Below are positions 12,852 to 17,589 of a stretch of DNA of 17,589 nucleotides, piece by piece. Every line of letters begins with the position of its first letter. Position 1 is the first letter of the stretch. The position numbers and the translations under genes were made by a program. Source of the stretch: an uncultured Bacteroidales bacterium (lineage in GTDB: Bacteria; Bacteroidota; Bacteroidia; Bacteroidales; UBA932). The notes beneath the pieces were generated by a model that was not told the DNA's origin, did not search any database, and worked only from the letters and a program-made list of their open reading frames with translations. The stretch is taken from assembly GCA_946405645.1 (NCBI GenBank), contig CAMJHW010000016.1, forward strand, positions 1 through 17,589. Reading direction: 5' to 3'.

Positions 12852-13429
12852 TTATTCCACGACCCGGTGAGGGGCCATACCGTTATATTGGTGTCTGTAT
12901 TGTTGAGAGGCTCAACCACCGCCATTATTTCACCGAGGATATCCAACAGTTTCCCTTCACGGATGTCCTTGTACTTGACGATGAACGTCATGGCGCGGCC
13001 ACATTCAAGCTTGATCGACACCTTGACACGAAGCTTCTGCCATTCGAAGAAGTGCTTCATACCCCTGCGGCGAAGCTCATAAGTGATGAGGGCCTCGGCG
13101 GTCATCTTGTTGATCTCAAGTATCTTCCGGTTCTTCAAGCATTCGGTCGCCTTGATGTATGCCCTTGCACGGAGATCCGTCCTGATGCGGAGGAGCAGTT
13201 GTGCGATCTCATCCTGGTCATCCCATTTCAAGGCCTGATGGGGAGCGTAGCCCCTGGCTTTCCTCCAGACATCCTTGACCGAAGCGACGGCATAGTCGAT
13301 GCAATGCTCGACGCTGAAAGTGTCTCCGGCGTAACGGTTGGCATAGTCCGTCACCGTCTTGAGCGCCTCGCGGATGACCTGCTCATCCGTCAAAGGAAAC
13401 GGGGGTCTGTTGTTTTCGAAGAGATTCAT
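12830..13429 (-). CDS. Hypothetical protein, third gene of MoxR/VWA operon
   Basis: A 199-residue protein whose ATG (13427-13429) overlaps the VWA stop in an ATGA arrangement, a sign of translational coupling. Mostly helical in appearance: ALKTVTDYANRYAG, then DYAVASVKDVWRKARGY, DEIAQLLLRIRTDLRARAYI and MTAEALITYELRRRGMKHFFEWQ. A strand-like end (VKVSIKLECGRAMTFIVKY) leads to a Trp-rich tail (WPLTGSWNKWNGWKT). No family is recognised, and there are no catalytic motifs, signal peptide or membrane spans. It is probably a structural or adaptor part of the MoxR/VWA assembly. Confidence 0.68.
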   Translation of the reverse strand: MNLFENNRPPFPLTDEQVIREALKTVTDYANRYAGDTFSVEHCIDYAVASVKDVWRKARGYAPHQALKWDDQDEIAQLLLRIRTDLRARAYIKATECLKNRKILEINKMTAEALITYELRRRGMKHFFEWQKLRVKVSIKLECGRAMTFIVKYKDIREGKLLDILGEIMAVVEPLNNTDTNITVWPLTGSWNKWNGWKT

Positions 13430-14559
13430 CGCAGTTCAATCGTACAGACACGGCCGGACTTTTCCATCCAGTGGTGATGCTTTTCGTAACAGTCCTTGTC
13501 CTGGCATACCCATATTATCTTGCAATGGATGTTTTCCGGGATCACGGGCTCCGGGGCATATCCGTCCGTCAGGATCAGCAAGCCGTCATAGTCGTTGTCG
13601 GCGGCATACTCTATGGGTTCCTGGAAACTGGTGCCGCCGCGGCCGATGGCGATCACCTCGCGCATGACCTTCCTGAGACTCTGGACCACACGGACGCCGC
13701 AGTCGAACTGGATGACGTCGATGGATTCGAATCCATATCGGAAGGCACTGTTTATGACACCGTAGAAGTAGCTGAGGCTCTCGCTGGATATGGAGCCGCT
13801 CACGTCCACCGCCACAAGGAGCTTGGTGTCGAAGCGACGGATAGAACCCATGTTCTCGTATCCAGTACGGCGGTTGGGACGCATACGGGTAAGCTTGCGC
13901 TTGGAGGATAGGATACTGGCCCTGAAGCCGCTGAAGACGTTGCGCCAGTTGATCTTTGCCCTGGTCGACGCTTTCAGCTGCTCGGCAAATGCTCCGGCAA
14001 GCGAACCCCAGGAAGTGCATCCTTCGATGATGCCGTTGATCATCGCCACCGTGAGATCGTCCTCGTCCCACAACTCGGAGAGGTCCTGGTTCCTTTCGGA
14101 AGCGCTCTCGAATCGGTCGTCGTTCGAGCCGTCGCTATCCTGTCCACAGCCCCCTGGAGGAAGCATGGACTGTATCTTCCGGGAATACCACTCGTAAGCC
14201 ATGCCGCCGGGCAGTTCGTAATCAGATGGCTTTTCAACCTTGAAACAGTGATACTTGTAGTTGTCTCCGACCACGATGTTGGATCCAACGGAGATGGCCT
14301 GCTGGCTGCACCCGTCCGGCTTGCGCTCATACGGGTGTTTGAGCAGGATACGGACGGCTTCGGTCCGCAAGGCTTCGTCCAAACCCTGGTCTGTCATCTC
14401 CTTGAGATAATCGGGATTGTACTCGATGCGCCGTTTGCCGCTGCGGATGGGACAGGCCATGTGCGGGTTTGCCACCAGCTCGTGAGTGCAGATTACCTGA
14501 AAGAGCGCCGGCTCTTGTATGAACCAGTGCTCAAGGATGGTGGTGATGCGGTCTCTCAT
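13426..14559 (-). CDS. VWA-domain protein with degenerate metallopeptidase-like N-terminus
   Basis: A 377-residue protein. The C-terminal half (about 244-377) is a von Willebrand A-like domain with an intact MIDAS: Asp252-x-Ser254-x-Ser256 in AVDVSGSIS, Thr310 in GRGGTSF and Asp332 in LILTDGY. It should bind a divalent metal and a protein ligand. The N-terminal half follows the plan of the putative metallopeptidase region found in bacterial VWA-like (DUF2201-type) proteins: NPHMACPIRSGKRRIEYNPDY, then EALRTEAVRILLKHPYERKP. The zinc motif HExxH is replaced by a Thr-Glu-Ala-Val-Arg sequence, so peptidase activity is doubtful. A Gly/Asp/Ser-rich linker spans about 136-155. Its ATG abuts the MoxR stop (TAAATG). 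As in other MoxR/VWA pairs, the ATPase probably remodels or loads this protein's ligand. Confidence 0.85.
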   Translation of the reverse strand: MRDRITTILEHWFIQEPALFQVICTHELVANPHMACPIRSGKRRIEYNPDYLKEMTDQGLDEALRTEAVRILLKHPYERKPDGCSQQAISVGSNIVVGDNYKYHCFKVEKPSDYELPGGMAYEWYSRKIQSMLPPGGCGQDSDGSNDDRFESASERNQDLSELWDEDDLTVAMINGIIEGCTSWGSLAGAFAEQLKASTRAKINWRNVFSGFRASILSSKRKLTRMRPNRRTGYENMGSIRRFDTKLLVAVDVSGSISSESLSYFYGVINSAFRYGFESIDVIQFDCGVRVVQSLRKVMREVIAIGRGGTSFQEPIEYAADNDYDGLLILTDGYAPEPVIPENIHCKIIWVCQDKDCYEKHHHWMEKSGRVCTIELR

Positions 14560-15639
14560 TTACTTGATACCCTTTACGTACGAGATGAACATCATCGTCA
14601 GCACCTGGCACTCCCTGGCGATGAAAGCCACGGCTTCGGGATAGGTCTTCTGGACGAAGATGTTGGCGAAATGGGCGGCGGCTTCCTTCTTGGACCTGGA
14701 CAGGTAGCCGAAGTAATCTTCGAGATTGTTCCTGACCTTGTCCATGTCCTTGGCGGGAACCTTCTCCACCTCAAGGAAACGGTAGATACCGTCGTTGACT
14801 ACGGAGAGCTGGTGCAGCTCATAGCCCGCTAGTTTCTCCTTGACCTTGGGGAAGTCGAGCATGACTTCACGGCCTGAAACAATCCTGCGGTTTGACACAT
14901 TGCTCATAAAGGCACTGGACGCCTTGGGGCCCACGACCGCCGATACGGCCTTCGTGATCAGGGGGCTCAGCTCGTCGGACTGCCTGATGATGTCCGAGAC
15001 GCGTTTCCAGCCACGGCGGTCGGGGATCTTGTCAAGGCCGGTATCCTCACCTTCCTTGGCGTCGGGGTCCTTGTCCAGCCAAATCTGGTTCTCCTGGATG
15101 AAGTCGATGACACGGCTGTCGACACCGGACTTCCTGGCCCAGAGCAACCACTCCTGTACCGTGGGGCGGAAGTTCACGATGTTGAAACGGCTTACCAGGG
15201 CAGGATCCAGGTCGGTCAACTGGTACTGGTCACCGGAGTTCACCGCACTGATTATGCGGCTGCCTTCGGGGAGTTTGCGTCCGGCAAGTTTGCGGTTGAG
15301 CGCGAGGTCCATGATGGTCTGGAGAATCTCCGGACGGGCTCGGTTGAGCTCGTCCAGGAAAAGGACGATGGGCTTGCCGTCCAGCGGGAACCAGTAAGGC
15401 GGCATGAAGTCCGTCTTGCCGGTTTGTTCGTTCTTGTTGGGAATGCCGATCAGGTCGCCCGGGTCGCTCATCTGGCCCAAGAAGAGAGCCACCACGGGCA
15501 TGCCTTTCTTCGCATAGTACTCGGTAAGGATCTCGGACTTGCCGATACCATGCTTGCCGACCAGCATGAGGTTGTGGTCGGCGGGAGTAATGTCGAGGAG
15601 TTGAATTAACTCAGTCGTATTAACATTGATATTCGCCAT
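14560..15639 (-). CDS. MoxR-type AAA+ ATPase
   Basis: A 359-residue ATPase of the MoxR/midasin-like AAA+ group. Walker A is GKHGIGKS (28-35), Walker B is VLFLDE (92-97) followed by LNRARPE (98-104), a hallmark of MoxR proteins. Sensor 1 is at Asn134 (SAVNSGD) and an arginine finger at Arg151 (DPALVSRF). The stretch LFLGQMSDPGDLIGIP (52-67) is the helix-2-insert region. The C-terminal third is helical with no extra domain. MoxR ATPases act as chaperones with VWA proteins in metal insertion, complex maturation or stress; here the VWA gene begins at the next base. A TATA-like box sits just upstream of the ATG at 15639, and the other AAA+ gene ends 39 nt upstream on the same strand. Confidence 0.9.
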   Translation of the reverse strand: MANINVNTTELIQLLDITPADHNLMLVGKHGIGKSEILTEYYAKKGMPVVALFLGQMSDPGDLIGIPNKNEQTGKTDFMPPYWFPLDGKPIVLFLDELNRARPEILQTIMDLALNRKLAGRKLPEGSRIISAVNSGDQYQLTDLDPALVSRFNIVNFRPTVQEWLLWARKSGVDSRVIDFIQENQIWLDKDPDAKEGEDTGLDKIPDRRGWKRVSDIIRQSDELSPLITKAVSAVVGPKASSAFMSNVSNRRIVSGREVMLDFPKVKEKLAGYELHQLSVVNDGIYRFLEVEKVPAKDMDKVRNNLEDYFGYLSRSKKEAAAHFANIFVQKTYPEAVAFIARECQVLTMMFISYVKGIK

Positions 15640-15643
15640 AGTG

Positions 15644-15659
15644 CCTATATATACGCGAT
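15644..15659 (-). promoter_or_regulatory. ATCGCGTATATATAGG element before MoxR gene
   Basis: On the minus strand this box shares CGCGTATATAT with the one before the DIP1984 gene. Its AT core ends only 6 nt before the ATG at 15639, much closer than elsewhere. If it is a -10-like element, the MoxR mRNA would be nearly leaderless; otherwise it is a binding site for a regulator. Confidence 0.4.
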
Positions 15660-15678
15660 ATGATTCATATTCTTTCTT

Positions 15679-17391
15679 CTAGAATCCGATTTTCGTACAC
15701 TTCGCCTTGCGGTTCAGCAACTCTTCCTTACAATATCCGTCAAGCGATGACAAGGTGGGCTCATTGCCGGAGAGGACATAATCCACCGTACTCTTCCTGG
15801 CGATGTTTTCGATGTTGCCTCCGGAGAACGTGTACCTGTCGGCAAGCGTGACCGCATCTTCTTCCGATAGATTCGGTATCATGGACTTCCATATCTTGGC
15901 GCGGGAGTCCTTGCCGGGAACGCTGAACTCCACCTTGAAGATGAAGCGGCGCTCGAAGGCCGGGTCAAGGTTGGAGAGGAGATTGGTCGTGGCGATGAGT
16001 ATGCCGTCGATGTTCTCCATTTCCTCCAGGATGATGTTCTGGATTGCGTTGTTCATCTGGTCGACGCTCTGCTCGACATTTTCGATACGCCTTGTGAAGA
16101 TGGCGTCCGCTTCATTGAAAAGCAGGATGGGCGCCTTTTCGCCTGAATGGCAGAGGGAACGGTACATCTTGAAGACGCCCCTGACCGCCTTCTCGCTGTC
16201 CCCAACCCACTTGCTCTTGAGTTTGGACATGTCCACGCGGAATATGTCGCGGCCGCTCCTGCGGGCGAGTTCATAAACGCTCGCAGTCTTGCCGGTGCCG
16301 GGAGCGCCATAGAAGACAGCATTGAATCCCCTGCGCATTCCGGTTGCGAACAGGCGTTTCTGGACTTCCTTGAAGTTCTCGCCGTCAAGGAGGTTTTCCA
16401 GACGGGACACTTGGGCGTTTTCCGCTTCGTTGAAGAAAAGCTCCTTCTCCTGGATGGAACCGGCACTGATAATGTCGCGGGTCTTGACGGACTCCTCTGG
16501 CGACAGTACCACCTCGTTGAAAAACTCCGACTTCACCCCTTCCGAGAGAGACAAGGAGTTCGTATCCACGAATCCGTCATCGTTAGCGAAACATACCAAA
16601 CCGTTGCGTTGCAAAGGCAGGCATTCATTGGCTATATGCCTCCTGAGGCGTCCGTCGTCCTCGAAGAAATCGGTAAAATTGACAAGAGTATCGATGTCCA
16701 CCGCCTTGTTTCCGAAAGTTACGTAGCGGTGGCACATGTAGAAGAACATGCGCCGTTCCGTGTCCGAGCAGTCAGTGTAAAGCACCGAGTCAAGCACTTT
16801 CCGGCAGAATGACAGATGGGTGTTGTAGTTCACGATAGTGTCGAACTCTTCCAAGAGGCGGTCGGCGTCAAAAACATCGTTCTTGAAGTTGCCGACATAC
16901 TTACGGAAACGCGTGAACAGTTCATCCGCAGTCAGCCCGGTCATCTTCACCGGCCTGAACTCTCCGTTACTCTCCACAGCCTTCAGCGTCTCAGAAGTGA
17001 CCCTGTAGCAACGATGGCCGCCGCGACCGACGAAGGTCTGGATGATGCCCGCCTTCTCCATGTCACGAAGAGTCTTGTGATGCTTGATAAAATCGATGTT
17101 CGAGCATCCGAAGTATTTAGCCAAGTCTTCGTCATCCATTAAGTTGTTGGTCGCAGATTTCTCAAGGACTCCGGCGAGGATAACCGCGCCAGGGTTGTCC
17201 ATCCGATAGACGTCGCAAATGACGTCAAGGTCGGGAAGCAGTTCTCGGATGCTGTCGGATGTGAAGCCGGAGACGCTGACTTTCTGATAGATACGGTTCA
17301 AGCAAGCAGCCTGGGTCATCAGGTGCTTCTCTTCGGAGGGATTCTTTTCCTCCTCCATTTTCAAGTTATCGTTAATCATCTTCATAGCCAT
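15679..17391 (-). CDS. AAA+ ATPase with N-terminal winged-helix-like region
   Basis: A 570-residue protein if started at ATG 17391 (MAMKMIND); Met codons at 17385 and 17379 are also possible, and the frame runs back to 17478 through the TATA-like box, which is not favoured. Residues about 60-135 look like a winged helix (MDDEDLAKYFGCSNIDFIKH, then KTLRDMEKAGIIQTF and a GRGGHRCYRV wing). The C-terminal part is a classic AAA+ domain: Walker A GAPGTGKT (362-369), KWVGDSEKAVRGVF (395-408), Walker B ILLFNEADA (422-430) with Asn in place of the usual Asp, sensor 1 ATTN (467-470) and arginine finger DPAFERRF (476-483). The N-E-A-D form of Walker B is seen in this FtsH/spastin-like bacterial group. 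It is cytoplasmic. It probably remodels a protein or nucleoprotein substrate; it precedes the MoxR operon on the same strand. Confidence 0.87.
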   Translation of the reverse strand: MAMKMINDNLKMEEEKNPSEEKHLMTQAACLNRIYQKVSVSGFTSDSIRELLPDLDVICDVYRMDNPGAVILAGVLEKSATNNLMDDEDLAKYFGCSNIDFIKHHKTLRDMEKAGIIQTFVGRGGHRCYRVTSETLKAVESNGEFRPVKMTGLTADELFTRFRKYVGNFKNDVFDADRLLEEFDTIVNYNTHLSFCRKVLDSVLYTDCSDTERRMFFYMCHRYVTFGNKAVDIDTLVNFTDFFEDDGRLRRHIANECLPLQRNGLVCFANDDGFVDTNSLSLSEGVKSEFFNEVVLSPEESVKTRDIISAGSIQEKELFFNEAENAQVSRLENLLDGENFKEVQKRLFATGMRRGFNAVFYGAPGTGKTASVYELARRSGRDIFRVDMSKLKSKWVGDSEKAVRGVFKMYRSLCHSGEKAPILLFNEADAIFTRRIENVEQSVDQMNNAIQNIILEEMENIDGILIATTNLLSNLDPAFERRFIFKVEFSVPGKDSRAKIWKSMIPNLSEEDAVTLADRYTFSGGNIENIARKSTVDYVLSGNEPTLSSLDGYCKEELLNRKAKCTKIGF

Positions 17392-17421
17392 TCCGGGCCG
17401 ACGGATTTGTCGACGGTACTC

Positions 17422-17435
17422 AATTATACGGCGAA
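17422..17435 (-). promoter_or_regulatory. TTCGCCGTATAATT element before AAA+ gene
   Basis: On the minus strand this box lies 30 nt before the ATG at 17391. TTCGC-GTATA matches the DIP1984-gene element at 5964-5978 over most of its length, and TATAATT also fits a general -10. It is a probable promoter. Confidence 0.4.
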
Positions 17436-17476
17436 CACGGAAGAATCTTACATCTCCCCTGGGAATAATCTGCATC

Positions 17477-17511
17477 AAAAAAGGCAGATCATCGTTTGAT
17501 GCCTGCCTTTT
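17477..17511 (-). terminator. Rho-independent terminator (minus, possibly both strands)
   Basis: AAAAGGCAG (17479-17487) pairs with CTGCCTTTT (17503-17511), with ATCA/TGAT inside. On the minus strand a run of six T residues (plus 17477-17482) follows the stem, so it ends transcription from the partial gene at 17533. The plus side has four T residues. Confidence 0.85.
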
Positions 17512-17532
17512 AAGATCTTTGCGGGGCGGAGA

Positions 17533-17589
17533 TCACTTGATCGGCTCGCCCATCTCCGAGGCTTCAGCGTCGGCGGAGTCGAGCTTGAA
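17533..17589 (-). CDS. C-terminal end of an unidentified protein (partial)
   Basis: Eighteen codons enter from the right edge on the minus strand and end in TGA (17535-17533). The tail FKLDSADAEASEMGEPIK is acidic and looks disordered. A strong terminator follows 21 nt later, which supports this being a real gene end. The family cannot be told from so little sequence. Confidence 0.6.
   Translation of the reverse strand, partial: FKLDSADAEASEMGEPIK

Noticed and set aside
15679..15690. C-terminal IGF of the AAA+ protein as a ClpP-docking tail
   Set aside because: ClpP docking uses an internal loop in ClpX, not a C-terminal tripeptide in this AAA+ group; three residues can match by chance.
1..17589. 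Firm assignment of the window to a phage
   Set aside because: No structural, packaging, integration or transfer gene is visible, so phage, integrative element and chromosomal island all remain possible.

Overview
The window is about half GC and densely coded, with no rRNA, tRNA or CRISPR array. It looks like Bacteroidota DNA. Upstream of 6998 there is a textbook Bacteroides-type promoter (TTTG, 20 nt, TACCTTTG). A leader at 8794-8805 carries the Bacteroidota-style boxA AGTTCTTTGACA. Most starts have no strong Shine-Dalgarno. TAA, TAG and TGA all end genes, so the standard code is used. There are no housekeeping genes. The cargo (a ClpX copy without its zinc domain, two ECF-like sigma factors, nucleotide/ADP-ribose enzymes, several AAA+ machines, many unknowns) suits a large phage, an integrative element or an accessory chromosomal island. 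No capsid, terminase, integrase or transfer gene is visible, so which of these it is stays open.

Left part (1-1629): the tail of a plus-strand gene, a small PD-(D/E)XK-like protein, a secreted WG-repeat-like protein, and a messy AT-richer stretch holding a GNAT acetyltransferase remnant and a possible small minus-strand gene.

Minus-strand operon 1 (5145 to 1630): a nucleoside 2-deoxyribosyltransferase-like protein, an HD hydrolase with a natural His-rich tail, an ADP-ribosylglycohydrolase, and two unknown proteins, with short gaps or overlaps. Together they suggest a nucleotide or NAD/ADP-ribose-directed module. To its right lie a candidate structured RNA that ends in a strong minus-strand terminator, then a DIP1984-family gene.

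Plus-strand block (6101-9613): a small protein with a caspase-like His/Cys dyad, then sigma factor 1, a ClpX-like unfoldase and sigma factor 2. Both sigma genes have elaborate leaders. The first has a promoter, tiny ORF and terminator; the second has boxA and competing hairpins. This looks like a regulatory cassette pairing transcription specificity with regulated proteolysis.

Right part: a 5'-truncated PfkB sugar kinase meets, tail to tail, a minus-strand SIS-domain gene and its unknown neighbour. Upstream lies a translationally coupled minus-strand operon (15639 to 12045): MoxR-type AAA+ ATPase, VWA/MIDAS protein and two unknown proteins. It is preceded by a second AAA+ ATPase with an N-terminal winged-helix region. 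The window closes with a terminator and the end of another minus-strand gene.

A GTATATAT-like element, often preceded by CG or CGCG, recurs roughly 20-30 nt upstream of many starts on both strands. It may be the element's own promoter class. All product names come from reading motifs by eye; no database search was possible.
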